This document shows, one piece after another, positions 1 through 11,370 of a stretch of DNA of 64,000 nucleotides (the first letter of the stretch is position 1; every line of letters begins with the position of its first letter). The DNA comes from Cantharellus purpuraceus (lineage: Eukaryota > Basidiomycota > Agaricomycetes > Cantharellales > Hydnaceae), in the NCBI GenBank assembly GCA_025174535.1, contig JALBUN010000023.1, positions 1,922,001 to 1,986,000 of the forward strand, given 5' to 3'. The position numbers and the translations under genes were made by a program. The notes under the pieces were generated by a model that was not told the origin of the DNA, did no database searches, and saw only the letters and a program-made list of their open reading frames with translations.

Positions 1-12
1 GCAAAATACATT

Positions 13-582
13 GTGAGTTTCCAGCAGCTAGCCCTGAAAGTCCAATGGGGCGATGCCACACTCCAATGCCAATTTTATGTTGGCCTCCCATCCTGCATCA
101 AGGACAAGATATCACATGTTGGTAAGCTGGATACTTTAGTTAACCTTCGCAAGCTCACCCAATCCATTGATGCCCATTATTGGGAATGTCAATTCAAGGT
201 CTCCCATGAAAATTCGGCTAACAACAAATTGGACAAATCATTGGACAAGACCCCAAAGTCCAACAAGGGGTCCAATAAGAAGATTACTACCAACTCTGGC
301 CAGAAGTCAAACACTGGTAATGCTGCCGCTTCTGGTTCCAGTCAGAACAACTCTGGCACCGGCAATAACTCCGGAGCTCACAAGAGCACTTCAGACCTCT
401 CCACCAAGCTGGGGAAGGATGGAAAACTTACCCAGAAGGAATGCCAGTGCTGCATGGACAACAACCTCGGTCTGTTCTGCAGAAAATGTGACCACCAAGC
501 CAAGGATTGCAACAAGGCAACCTCATTGGCAGCAAAGGCAAAGGGCCATGCCACCAATGCCATGACGGACCCAAAAAAATAG
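13..582 (+). pseudogene. gag: F0 gag, C-terminal capsid and nucleocapsid
   Basis: The open frame carries the retrotransposon capsid stretch (VQWGDATLQCQFYVGLPS) and a Ser/Asn/Lys-rich linker, then a degenerate CCHC zinc knuckle. Related copies read CLFCGKPGHQAKDC; here the first Cys is Gly and the spacing residues differ (GLFCRKCDHQAKDC), so RNA binding by the knuckle is probably lost. The N-terminus lies outside the window. Role in an intact element: particle formation and RNA packaging. Confidence 0.8.
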
Positions 583-599
583 CAAGTAGTCCTCTAGCC

Positions 600-1250
600 T
601 CTGTACAGGCTGAGGGTTGTGTTGGTATTCTCCGTATGACAAATGAAGTCTGCCTGAACGCATCCACTCTTTCCCACTCTGACTCCCTCACCCTCCTCAT
701 CTACTCTGACTCCATTCCCGATACCGCTATCCAAGCATTAATTGACTCCGGTTCTACTCACTGTTTCCTTGATTCCTCTTTTTCCAATTTACATAAACTC
801 CATACATACACCATAACTCCAATATCGCTTTGATTATTTGATGGCACTACTAATGCTGTTATTTCACAAGCAATAGATCTGTCTATCTGTTTTTCTGTCG
901 GAGAAATCCAGAACCTTACATTCTATGTTACTCCGCTTGACTCCAGCTGTTCTGTGGTTCTTGGACATAACTGGCTCACCTGCTACAATCCATTGATTGA
1001 CTGGGCATTGGGCCATATCACATTCCATTCTCCAGTGCAGGCTGTGTCATCCCCAATGTCACCAGCAACTTTAGGTGCAAAATTATCTTCCACCTCCACT
1101 GACTCCACTCTGATAGATACTCCATCTACCCCTCCATCTATATTGATGGTGGACACTATGGTCTTCACCAGACTAAGCAAACTGGAGGGCCCACAAATGT
1201 TCCAGGTTCACCTCTCCGATCCAATGCTCCTTGCCACCCATTCCACCTGA
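600..1250 (+). pseudogene. F0 aspartic protease
   Basis: Two open pieces (about 507-833 and 954-1250) are separated by a TGA near 832. The active-site triad is kept as ALIDSGSTHCFLD (D-S-G), followed downstream by the conserved [12 protein letters not shown] segment typical of gypsy proteases. The frame differs from gag and the piece is interrupted, so it is a relic. Other F copies in this window have lost the Gly of the triad. Confidence 0.75.
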
Positions 1251-1271
1251 TCAACTCCACTGGACCTATCT

Positions 1272-2930
1272 ATGATTCCTAAGGAGTATCATGAGTTTGC
1301 CAACGTGTTCAGCAAGTCTAAAGCCAACTCCCTAGTGGGACACCGACCATATGATCTCAAGATTGAGTTGGATAATAACTCCACCCCTCCACTTGGCCCT
1401 ATCCACTCGCTATCCCAAAAAGAGCTACTGGCTCTCTGGACATTCATAGACAAGAACTTGGCCATGGGTTTCATCTGCCCATCCTTATCCCCCCCATGGA
1501 GCTCTGGTCCTATTTGTCCACAAAAAGGATGGATCACTCCATTTATGCATCAACTTCTGTGGACTCAACAAGATCACTAAGAAAGACTGATACCCAATAC
1601 CCCACACCACAGACCTACTTGAGAGCCCATGAAAGGCTAAGATCTATTTCAAAATAGATCTCTGACATGCCTATCATCTATTCCGCATCTGAGAAGGCAA
1701 TGAGTGGAAAACAACTTTCCACACTCGATATGGATCTTTTGAATGGTGTGTCATGCCCTTCAGACTAACCAATGCTCTGGCCACCTTCCAGCAGTTCACA
1801 AACAATACCTTTGCCAACCTCCTTGATGTTACTGTCCTTGTTTACTTGGATGACATTTTGGTATATTCAAATAACGAAGAAGAACATTGGACACACGTCC
1901 AAGAAGTACTCCAACGTCTCCAAAAACATGGCCTCTTCGCCTGCACTGACAAATGCGAATTCCACTCCAACTCAGTTGAGTATCTAGGCTATATCCTCTC
2001 CCCTGCAGGACTGACAATGTCCGATGACAAAATCAAAGCCATACAGGAATGGCTGGAACCCCGGAAAGTCAAAGATGTACAGTCCTTCCTGGGGTTCACC
2101 AACTTCTACTGCCGCTTCATCTACAACTACTCTGATATTACTGTTCTGCTCACCTGACTTACTAAGAAGGGTATCCAATGGAATTTCACTGATGAATGTA
2201 GACAGAGCTTTGAGACCTTGAAGAAGGCCTTTACTTCTGCTCTGATACTAACTCATTGGGTTCCAGATGTTCCTATCCTATTAGAGACCAATGCCTCTGA
2301 CTATGCACTTGCTGTGATCCTGTCCATCTGATCACTTTTCACTCACATACATTTACGCCCCCTGAACTGAACTATGATGTCCATGACAAAGAGCTCCTTG
2401 CCATATATGAAGCCTTCCAGATATGGAGACACTACCTTGAAGGCCCCTCCGATCCGGTGGACATCATAACAGACCACAAGAACTTGGAATACTTCTCCAC
2501 AATGAAACTACTCACCTGGAGACAGGTCCGATGGTCTGAATACCCGTCTCAGTTCAACCTCGTTATCCACTTCCATCCTGGTCGACTCGGAGCAAAGCCC
2601 ACCACGTTAACTAGATGCTGGGACGTCTACCCATGTAGCAACTATGCCACTGTAAACCCACACAACTTTCATCCTGTGTTCACTAACAAGCAGCTGGCAT
2701 CATCCCTATGGGCATCCACCCTCATGACTCCCACCCTCCAAGCTGTCACCATTATGGACATCGACCAATTCCACTCCAACATCCACTCATCACTCCAATC
2801 CAATCCTGTTGCAGTTAAACACTTGGATGACCCTTCCAATCCAAAGTGGTTGCTTGACCCCCTCCAACACAACAACCAGATATACATCCCCGATGCCAAT
2901 GGTCTCCAACTCCGAGTTTTGCAGTATTAT
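1272..2930 (+). pseudogene. pol: F0 reverse transcriptase and RNase H
   Basis: RT fingers/palm start at about 1272; the catalytic YLDD motif lies in YLDDILVYSNNEEEH (1753-2157 frame), followed by the VKDVQSFLGFTNFYCRFI thumb/connection. RNase H follows ([32 protein letters not shown]) to about 2600. Stops and frameshifts occur, including a TGA at about 2155 (LLT-stop-LTKKG) that is also present in F-2 at 30279, so that lesion predates both copies. The linker to integrase ends at the A1 LTR. Confidence 0.85.
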
Positions 2931-2933
2931 CAT

Positions 2934-3698
2934 TGTTGTTCCAGCTGCTGGACATCTAGCTGCTGGACTTCTGGGGAGCAAGGAGAGGAGAGGGGGATTA
3001 GAGGGGACAGGGGAGGAACAGGAGCATATAGGAGGCTCAGGAGGTTTGGAGGGGTGAAGGGGGTAAAGGAGGACGGTTATAGGAATGGAATAGGGAACAG
3101 GAGAAGCCCCTGTGAGTTCCAGAACTTCCTGGGCATTATTTCTCTTTTATTTTCATCATTTCATCATCATGGACATATCCCCCCATCATCATCTCATCAT
3201 CCATCCCATCATTGACTCAGGAAATTTACGAATGACTTCATTCATTCATAGGACTTAGTATCATATATAAATCACGTCTGTAATGCACTTGAAAAGACAG
3301 AGCAATTATCTCTCACATATTCTGTCTGCGTGTCTGAATCTATTTGTATCTGGAATATCTCCAGAACGAACGCGTATTTCTATTAGCTTTTGCATATTCT
3401 ATTAGAATATTGCATGTTGCACTCGAATCTCGAATCACGAAGCCATAAAATCACTGGCTACTTTTTTATTAAGCATTTACTCTCGTTCGAGTCATCTGCT
3501 CCTGATCCCTGCTCAAATTGTCAATATCTAGACGAAGACTACACCAAATCCCATCAAACTTCATACGAGGATACTCCCAAGATATATCTCCAATTAGACT
3601 GCGCATACATCGTGTTCCCACCACTGCTCCATTTTCTATTCGACTTCTGCTCATCACTACACCCCAGCAAGGCAATTATTCACATTATTCAAATAACA
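2934..3698 (+). repeat. LTR A1 (765 bp, TGTTGTTCC...AAATAACA)
   Basis: Begins TG and ends CA; a second copy lies inverted at 9443-10145. The left flank is F0 pol (ATCAT) and the right flank is B-element gag (GGAAG), so there is no target-site duplication. It is probably the product of recombination between two A insertions or a deletion. It contains a short stretch (about 3470-3530) that A2 lacks. No internal region of an A element is present anywhere in the window. Confidence 0.8.
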
Positions 3699-4530
3699 GG
3701 AAGAGGTTCATAACTTCAACACATGAACTTCTGAGACAAGAAGTCCTCAAGAAGGGCTTCAATGCCAAGTTTAGCAGTATCAAGCAGTTATACAAAACTG
3801 CTCAAATGATAGAGGAAGTGACGCAATACCACCATGGTATGTGATGCCCAGAGAATGCGACTAACACATCCTCCTCAACCCATAGACCAGTAGTCAATAG
3901 AACTACTGGTATGATCAATATGGGTAGTTGACCCATGCCCCATGGACATGTGTTATGGCTCCCACACACACTCATGACAAGTGAGTGTTCAAAGTTGGAA
4001 CCCCATAATGGAAGCTCCAGGTCCAATTCCAACAATTACCTTTTCAAGGGTAATTATCAATCAAAGCCACCAGCACATGTGAGTGGTGATCAATTGAACA
4101 ATGTTACTAGTAACGTTGTGTGCTAAAAATGTGGCCAGACAGGTCACATGCAGCCCAGCTGCCCCAAACTAAAGGGCAACATAAGGTTGGCTGTGGTCCG
4201 AAAGGATGTGTCCTCACACATAGTGGAGGACAATGTAGACAGATTCTCCCTGATAGAAGGAGAACATGAAGAAGCAATGGATGATCCCAAGGACCATCTA
4301 GAGGAAAAAATACCAGCTATAGAAGTGGCTGATGAATGGGATGAAGAGGTTGCCCCATACAAATGGGACAACCAAGATGATGCCCCGAAAAGGAGGCTAC
4401 ACCAATGTATTGCTCCAATGCAATATGAATTTGACCCAATGATTGAATTCCACCGAAACACACCTATGCAGTGTGTTTCTGTAGTGCAACAAGATTCCCA
4501 AGAAGCAGGGAATCACAACAGCTGCATATA
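3699..4530 (+). pseudogene. gag: B1 gag C-terminus with CCHC knuckle
   Basis: Reads RFITSTHELLRQEVLKKG, then an Asn/Ser-rich linker and a zinc knuckle. At 4124-4170 the knuckle reads C-stop-KCGQTGHMQPSCP; the TAA replaces a residue between the first two cysteines. An acidic tail (IEGEHEEAMDDP...) follows. TGA stops also interrupt the capsid part near 3842 and 3928. The matching minus-strand copy at 44760-45588 shows the same order. MITE M1 starts directly after it. Confidence 0.75.
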
Positions 4531-5095
4531 GACGCTTGTTCAGAAATACAACAAATATGTATATACAACCTATTTTCCTCAAATTTTATACAATACACTT
4601 CAATTCAAACTTATTTTCATATTTCAACATGATTCTCAAATTTTACACAATATACTAGATTAAAACATATTGTGATATTTTGGCATAATTCTCAAAAATA
4701 ATTGTTTTTTCCCCATTTAGTGGTGGCAACTCTCTTGAAGGAACATCCAAATATCATTGATTCTTTCTTATACAATACTTATAACATAATTTGAACTATC
4801 TTTAATCCCCACCTGGTATTTGTATATCTAAATACCCTATATAATACCAATTATATTAATACATACATTCCTATTATATCCATGTAAATAATTATGTTCA
4901 TCTCAACCAAATATCTTATCTTTTAAAGTTTATTAAAATATAGAATATATGTTTATATTTATGAAAATTTCACACATCCGAAATCTTTTAAGATATCCAA
5001 ATTGTAACTCCCTGGCTTTATGTATCATTGAAATTCTGATGTATATCTCATATACATTAGAATATTGTATACTGACATGATTCCGAACAAGCGTC
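4531..5095. mobile_element. MITE M1 (565 bp, TIR GACGCTTGTTC, TSD ATA)
   Basis: The ends are inverted repeats (GACGCTTGTTCAGAAAT / ATTCCGAACAAGCGTC) flanked by ATA on both sides (4528-4530, 5096-5098). AT-rich, no coding capacity. It splits the B1 gag/protease region. It contains a hairpin (ATTCTGATGTATAT-type arms) next to one end. Four related insertions in the window also have 3-bp A/T-only duplications. Confidence 0.9.
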
Positions 5096-5098
5096 ATA

Positions 5099-6117
5099 GC
5101 TGCTGTCAGTGTCAACAGATCAGCCAAACCTATGTGTAATCATAGGAGCTGACAGAAGTTGACAGCGCAACCAGATAGACCATGCATAGACAATAAAACA
5201 ATCTCTGGGTATTGGGAGATTGGTGGAACACTAGCTCACTGTCTATTAGACAGTGGGAGTGAGGGGATAATGATATCCCCTGAATTCACATGCATGACAG
5301 GTATGAAAACCTTCATGCTAGAGGAACCCATCACGCTGCAATTAGCATGCATTGGGAGCAGGAATACCATAAATTATGGTACTCACACTACCATAAAGTT
5401 TGGTAGTTGAGACATTGAAGAATATTTTGATGTCACCAATGTTGAGTATTATGATGTAATACTCAGTACCCCATTCCTACAAAAGCTAGGAATATGCCTG
5501 GATGTTACACACCAGGTCCAATTGGGGGTCGGAGATTGGGTCAGAGGTTTCATCAGAGTCAGAGTATGTTGTGGGGGTCAGAACGGACTTGGCTTCAGCT
5601 TATGTGCTGCGCCCTCACTAATACTGGTGTCTGAGATTTCAGAGACGGAGTACAACTTAGAGAGTTAGGATTGGACTTAGGAACTAGGTGTGATTCAATA
5701 TTCAAACTGGGGAATGAAGTCCCCAGTTGGGCAACTTAAATACATATTTGAAATCTAATAATAATTACTCTGGTGATGGGTTTCCGAGGCCAATGGCCTT
5801 ACATGAGTATGTCCGAGTCTGATGGGGACGGATGTCCAGGTTCCTATGGTGATGCTGATGCATCAATCGGAACCAGAGATGGATGGGTGGAATTGGCAGT
5901 GACAATCAGACAGGTAGATGGAGACGTGGCGGTTTCCAAATGGAGTATAGATTTCATACATGCGGGGATCTGGGCGTTAATGAATATAGTCATAACACTG
6001 GACTTTAATGGCCCAGGTCAAATCATGATAGGAACTGAAGAAGTCCCCACCAATGAAGAGCATAATACCAATGCTCTTTGTACCCCATCACAGGGAATAA
6101 ACTCAATATGAAGAAGG
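5099..6117 (+). pseudogene. B1 aspartic protease, split by an F solo LTR
   Basis: Protease with active site LLDSGSEGIMISPEF at 5245-5285 (D-S-G intact), continuing to ILSTPFLQKLGICLD where the F LTR (5503-5997) enters. After the LTR and its duplicated CTGGA the frame resumes as DFNGPGQIMIGTEEVPTNEEH. Removing the LTR restores continuity with the minus-strand copy at 44200-44759. One TGA at about 5408 interrupts the frame. Confidence 0.75.
5503..5997 (-). repeat. Solo LTR of family F (495 bp, minus orientation, TSD CTGGA)
   Basis: Reads TGTTACACACCAGG...AGTCATAACA, the reverse complement of the F LTRs at 26082-26610 and 35203-35765. CTGGA is duplicated at 5498-5502 and 5998-6002. No internal F sequence accompanies it, so it is a solo LTR left by LTR-LTR recombination. 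It is short because the CCAACC-type minisatellite inside F LTRs has few units here. Confidence 0.92.
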
Positions 6118-6159
6118 AGTATTGGCATGAATAAATGACACCAAGGGGGCAACTCTAAA

Positions 6160-7730
6160 CATGAGCTACCCACAATGCAGTCCTTCCTAAAAGAAGGACT
6201 AGACTCAGTAAAGGACCCCTTAATGGAGGATCCAAATAAGAGCACAAGGCAAATAGCTTTGTCTTGTGAAGGATCAACCACTTACACAGCTGATCAGATC
6301 CCTCAGTTGAGGGATCAATGGAAAGAAAAGTACGCTGACCTATTCAGCAGCATACCCTTAGAACTTCCCCCATTTAGGGAAGTTAACCACAAGATTAATC
6401 TCATGGATCCTGACAAGTGAATACATTATCACTTGCCTAAGTGTCCAGAGCACTACAGAACTTTCAGAGAAAGTCCTGTGATACACCACTGCTAAATGGT
6501 GGGTATCGGCTACAGCCTGACAGGCTATGCCAATGCTATGCATTCCCAAGAAAAATGGAAAGCTCCACACCATGTTCGACTTGTGTGAACAGAATGATAA
6601 TATGGTGAAGGATGTAATGCCCTTCCCCAATCAGGACAACATTAGACACAACGTTGCCTGCTGTACATATCAATCTAAACTCGATATTTCTGAGGTGTAT
6701 GAACAGATACACATCAGACTGATGGATATACCCAAGATGGCATTTGCAACTGTCTTGGGGACATTCATCAGTCAAGTCATGCAGCAAGGGGACTGCAATG
6801 CCCCCTCAACATTTCAGTGGCTCATGACTGCCATCTTTTGAGAATATATCAGAAGATTCATCCATGTATCTCTGGACAACATATTTGTGTACTCTTGTAC
6901 TATACGAGAGCACAAACACCACCTAGAGATGGTATTCACTGAACTCAGAAAAGCACATATGTTCCTGAGCAAGGATAAGATTGATCTATACTCAACGAGT
7001 ATGGATTGCCTTGGTCACCTAATAGATGACCAAGGTGTGCATGCAGATGCTGATAAAATGCAGTGAATACAAGAGTGGAGACAACCTAGGTCGTACCATG
7101 AAGTCCAATGTTTTCTTGGACTAGTGCAGTATCTGGCACACTATATGCCAGATATAACTGCATACACAACCCCTTTATCAGGTTGTGCTTGTAATAATTG
7201 TCCATTCTTATGGACACCATTGCTGGAGAAATGCTTTGAAAGCATTAAGCTCCTAGCATGTAGGGCTCCAATATTGAAGCCCATCAATGTCAATAACCCT
7301 GATACTATTTGGGTTATTACTGACGGCGCCAAAACTGGAGTTGGAGCTGTCTATGGACAAGGAAAAGATTGGCAGACCTGTTGGCCTGCCAGATTCCTAT
7401 CCAAGAAATTTAGTGCTGCACAACAGCACTATAAGACCCATGAGCACAAGACTATAGCCATGCTTGAAGCCCTAATGAAATGAGAAGATAAGCCACTAGG
7501 ACAAACATTTGTCCTAGTAACCAGCCACAAGGGTCTCGAATACTTCAAGACCCAAAAGAACCTGTCTCCTAGACAGGTTAGGTGGTGGGAGTTCTTATCC
7601 CATTTCAACTTTACTACCCTGCATATAGACAGGGTAGAGAACAAAGTAGCAGACTGTCTGTTGCACTACTATGCTGATGACTCCCCAACAGAGAGTCATC
7701 CCAACTACATCTATGTGAACACAGATGTAT
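6160..7730 (+). pseudogene. pol: B1 reverse transcriptase and RNase H
   Basis: RT motifs in order: LCIPKKNGKLHTMFDLCEQND (6527 on), YQSKLDISEVYEQIHIR, FATVLGTFISQVMQQGDCNAPSTFQ, then HVSLDNIFVYSC. The B3 copy at 43386-43760 has SLDD, so the second catalytic Asp is Asn in B1. RNase H follows (WVITDGAKTGVGAVYGQG, EHKTIAMLEALMK, VTSHKGLEYFKTQKNLSPRQVRWWEFL). Stops at 6418, 6495, 6839, 7063 and 7483 make it non-functional. Confidence 0.88.
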
Positions 7731-8135
7731 GTCTTGACCCAGAAGGAGAACTGCTCCCCACAGAATGGTTTGTTGAGATCAGGACAGCAGCAGTCACCCG
7801 AAGGTGACTGCTCAAGAAAAAAGAAAACAGAGTGCTAGAAGCTGAAGCACTCAATGTTCAAACAGAATCATTGAATGATGATTCTAATTCCTCTAAAGAA
7901 ATAGAGGACATTGGAGTGATGTCATCAGATGATGATGGAACACCATTGTGATCCCATGTTGAGCATGGGATCAACCTTGTGCAGATTGTATGAGGCACAT
8001 ATAGAAAGGATACTGTCCTTTCTAAGGTGCTGGAAGCACCTAAAGAGCACGCATGATTTGGTGTGCGTGATGGTCTAATATGGACCAAAAATATATACAA
8101 ACGTGATGTTGTCTGTATACCCCACTCAGCGTTCC
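7731..8135 (+). pseudogene. B1 region between RNase H and integrase, integrase N-terminus
   Basis: Follows RNase H (YYADDSPTESHPNYIY, LDPEGELLP) and contains an acidic linker (DDSNSSKEIEDIGVMSSDDDG) and the approach to the integrase zinc domain (DGLIWTKNIYKRDVVCIPHSAF). It is interrupted by TGA stops and cut at 8136 by LTR E1. The same stretch is found at 46816-47050 and in part, inverted, at 41877-41962. Confidence 0.7.
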
Positions 8136-10270
8136 TGTTTTGGAACCCGCAAAATTATGGTGTTAGGGCAAACTCTAAATCACCACAATTCCATGAATGA
8201 ACAGCTGAGAAGAATATCAAACCCTGCTGCAGCACAACTCCAGAAACAATTTAATGTTTGTACTTTGGTTACAATCCTTTGTATTGGTCAATGCAGACTA
8301 TATGCAGAAAAGTAATATGTTTCTTAGCAGCAAGAAATGAATGAGACTTCCAGAGTCTAGAGTTCATGGATGCTTAGGGGTCCAGATATTCTGAAAAGAG
8401 GGGAATGCACTTAGAGGCTAAAGGAAGTAGGTGGATGAATCCAACCATCCAACCAGTGGCACTCTGAAGCAGGTAACAGCTATGTGTGAAGAAGTCTAGC
8501 AACTGCTTCACACAAGTTCAAGCTTCTAATGCTCTGCAAAGGCAGTACACACTAGTAACTTAAACAAGAGCACTAATGGCAGGACTATCAACAGACAATC
8601 TCACCCTGTAGATTCGTAGTCACATGAGGCAGATACTACACTCACGCCCAAAGCAGGAATATCACTACTTCGAGTGCAACCAAGTACAGTTACACAACTG
8701 TAAAAGATCCTTGAACTGGTAATCAACAGTTACTGAGATATAGAGGATGACACTGTATGTCACTCTAGTCACACTGGTGTGCAGAAGATGGGTAGAAGTG
8801 GTAGAATATGTTATTATTTCAGAGGCAGAATGACCTCCTTATATATTTTATTTACAGGGGCTGACTAATGGTTCTGGAATATTCTACCTATTAATAGATG
8901 GAAACTACTGGAAGGTTGTGGAAGGTGGAAGAAAGGGGTAGAATATTCCAAGCCAATCACAGGTTCTGATCACTGCACTAACACTGATCAGGAGCTGAGT
9001 AATGGCTCTGGAAAGTTCTATCTAATGATAGAAGGAAACAGCTAGAATGTTATGAAAGGGGTAGAATATTCCAAGGCAATCACCTGATCTGATCATCAAT
9101 CACCTGCTCTGATCCCTGAACTAGGCACTGATAAGGCAAAAAGGAGGGTATCCACCCTGTTTTCTGCACTGGTTTGGACAGCCATGGATAGCCACATCTC
9201 AGGTGATGATCTCCATGGAAAATAGTGCCCTGAGAGGCTGTGGTAAAGTTACAGAATATTTATTGATCAGAGACATCTGAGCTTGAATTCAGGCCAAATG
9301 CCTGGTCCAAAGGTGGAGAGCCGGCTGTGTGAAGGTTTGTGGGCACCTATGGGTCCACAACTGTAGCACAGCAGAATAAGAGCATTCTGGGCTGAGTTCT
9401 GCATGGAATATTCCTGAAAAAATATGGAAAAATAGAGAATATTGTTATTTGAATAATGTAAATAATTGCCTTGCTGGGGTGTAGTGACGAGCAGAAGTCA
9501 AATAGAAAATGGAGCAGTGGTGGGAACACGATGTATGCACAGTCGAATTTGAGATATATCTTGGGAGTATCCTCGTATGAAGTTTGATGGGATTTGGTGT
9601 AGTCTTCGTTAAAAAAATAGCCAGTGATTGTATGGCTTTGTAATTTGAGATTCGAGTTGGATATGCAATATTCTAATAGAATATGCAAAAGCTAATAGAA
9701 ATACGCGTTTGTTCTGGAGATATTCCAGATACGAATAGATTCAGACACACAGACAGAATAAGTGAGAGATAATTGCTCTATCTATTCAAGTGCATTACAG
9801 ATGTGATTTATATATGATACTAAGTCCTATGAATGAGTGAAGTCATTCGTAAATGTCCTGAGTCAATGATGGGATGGATGATGAGATGATGATGGGGGGG
9901 AAGTGTCCATGATGATGAAATGATGAAAATAAAAGAGAAATAATGTCCAAGAAGTTCTGGAACTCACAGGGGCTTCTCCTGTTCCCTATTCCATTCCTGT
10001 AACCGTCCTCCTTTACCCCCTTTGTCCCTCAAAACCTCCTGAGCCTCCTATATGCTCCTGTTCCTCCCCTGTCCCCTCTAATCCCCCTCTCCTCTCCCTT
10101 CTCCCCACAAGTCCAGCAGCTAGATGTCCGGCAGCTGGAACAACAAATATTTGAATAAGTCCATTCCAGGCACAAGCACTAAATATATGCTGATATTTAG
10201 GAATGGAAAAGCAAAGTATAGCACATTGGTGCTGCATAAATAGGATTTGATAGGGAAAAGGTGGTTCCCA
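8136..10270 (+). repeat. LTR E1 (TGTTTTGG...GGTTCCCA), interrupted by solo LTR A2
   Basis: The E sequence runs 8136-9442 and resumes at 10151-10270 after A2 is removed. Copies: E2 at 36287-37665 (1,379 bp) and E3 at 52041-53020 (truncated). Left flank is B1 integrase and right flank is F gag, with no duplication, so the unit was reshaped by recombination. It contains short hairpins (for example TGTGTGAAG at 8483-8491 with CTTCACACA at 8516-8524). A 50-60 codon open stretch at its start recurs in all three copies but has no recognisable domain. Confidence 0.75.
9443..10145 (-). repeat. Solo LTR A2 (703 bp, minus, TSD AATAT)
   Basis: Reverse-complement copy of LTR A1. AATAT is duplicated at 9438-9442 and 10146-10150, inside LTR E1. 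This proves an independent insertion followed by solo-LTR formation, and rules out A1 and A2 being terminal inverted repeats of one 7-kb DNA transposon. It lacks about 60 bp present in A1. Confidence 0.92.
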
Positions 10271-10913
10271 TACAGCAGCATCCATACCCCAAGCTCCTAA
10301 GTCCTAGACCAAGGTCTGGGAACCCAACCCTTTCAATGGCTGATCCACACAAACTCCAACCATTCCTTGTGCAATGCCAGTTGAACTTCCACAACCACCC
10401 CAATGTATTCACATCCAATCAGGTGAAGGTCACCTTTGCCATGTCCTATCTCAAGGGCACTGCACTGGACTACTTTGAGCCAGCACTCATGGACAACTCC
10501 AATGACCAAATATGGTCAGAGGACTACTCCAACTTTATCTCTAGTCTAGACTAATTTTGGTCCTTACAACCCCAAGGTCAATGCCAAGAATGAACTCAAT
10601 TGACTTCGGATGAAGGAAAATCACAAGATCACAAAATATATTGTGAGTTTCCAGCAGCTAGCTCTGAAGGTCCAATGGGGCAATGCCGCACTCTGACACC
10701 AATTTTATGTTGGCCTCCCATCCCACATCAAGGACAAGATATCATGCATTTGTAAGCTGGATACTCTGGTTAACCTTTGCAAGCCTGCCCAATCCATTGA
10801 TGCCTGTTATTGGGAACATCAATCTGAGGTCTCCTGCAAAAATTTGGCTAACAACAAGTTGGACAAATCATTGGACAAGACCCTCAAGTCCAACAAGGGG
10901 TCCAATAAGAAGA
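10271..10913 (+). pseudogene. gag: F-family gag fragment F5
   Basis: Encodes the F capsid region with frameshifts (KLQPFLVQCQLNFHNHPNVF, TFAMSYLKGTALDYFEPALMD). It starts directly after LTR E1 and stops at 10913, where the B LTR begins. The part equals about 160 codons upstream of the region seen in F0. Isolated relic. Confidence 0.8.
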
Positions 10914-11179
10914 TGTAAGTAGCCAAGGTACTTACCATAGTATATAATTATAATTGATGTATGCAGCATTCCATTAAGGAATGCTGTCTTCTTGGTAGAT
11001 ATATGTGCCCATAGGGTGCATATGTATAGTTATTATGTAAGCCAGTGGACCCAAGTACACGTGTGGGTCCACATATAGTAGACAGACCTTAGTAAACAAC
11101 CACACTGTACAGCACATCACACAACCAATATACTTGGTTGAGTTCTGTGTAACAGTGTGAAATAAGACACCAATTTACA
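10914..11179 (+). repeat. 5' LTR of B element (266 bp, TGTAAGTAG...CAATTTACA)
   Basis: TG...CA sequence directly upstream of the B gag leader. Inside it are perfect inverted repeats CAGCATTCC/GGAATGCTG (10964-10986) and GTGGACCCA/TGGGTCCAC (11045-11072). No second copy is in the window, so the boundaries rest on the TG/CA ends and the position before gag; the right-hand LTR of this B copy has been lost. Confidence 0.65.
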
Positions 11180-11370
11180 CTTTTTTGAACTTCCAAAGGA
11201 AGAATCAATTAATTCTTCCTCATTATTGAAGTTTTCTAGTCAATACTAGAAAACCAGTTGTTGCTGGTGTACAGATGTATACCAACCCCCCCAGTTGCTC
11301 ATATAAGTGAGCAACTAGTAGACTAACTTACTTAGTCTACAAAGATAGAAGAAAGAAAGGAGTCATCATA
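11180..11370 (+). other. B leader with a run of five perfect hairpins
   Basis: Non-coding leader between LTR and gag start. Consecutive inverted repeats with 9-bp arms: AGGAAGAAT/ATTCTTCCT (11197-11220), GTTTTCTAG/CTAGAAAAC (11231-11254), AGTTGCTCA/TGAGCAACT (11293-11316), GTAGACTAA/TTAGTCTAC (11318-11340) and AGTCATCAT/ATGATGACT (11361-11379, across the ATG). A structured leader could act in packaging or dimerisation of element RNA; that role is inference. Confidence 0.75.

Larger units (their letters stand above)
1..2933 (+). mobile_element. F-family Ty3/gypsy remnant F0 (gag-PR-RT-RNaseH), truncated at both ends
   Basis: Order gag zinc knuckle, aspartic protease, reverse transcriptase, RNase H is visible in three frames on the plus strand. 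The left end runs off the window. The right end is cut at 2933 by LTR A1, in the linker before integrase; the same linker continues intact in F-2 at about 31660. Compared with F-2, the RNase H region has lost about 24 bp near 2329. Several frameshifts and TGA stops mean no part can make a full polyprotein. Dead fossil copy. Confidence 0.9.
3699..8135 (+). mobile_element. B-family Ty3/gypsy remnant B1 (gag C-term to integrase N-term)
   Basis: Plus-strand element starting in gag, then protease, RT, RNase H and the start of integrase, cut at 8136 by LTR E1. It contains MITE M1 (TSD ATA) and a minus-strand F solo LTR (TSD CTGGA). The same family recurs at 10914-12725, 41877-45588 and 46816-47176. 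Many in-frame stops and an RT active-site change make it inactive. Its most unusual property is a very high density of short perfect hairpins throughout; see findings. Confidence 0.9.

Noticed and set aside
3390..3713. 107-aa ORF in LTR A1
   Set aside because: Runs past the LTR end into B sequence and is not kept in A2.
2934..10145. A1 and A2 as terminal inverted repeats of one 7.2-kb DNA transposon
   Set aside because: A2 has its own 5-bp duplication (AATAT) inside LTR E1, and both copies have TG...CA ends; they are separate LTRs.
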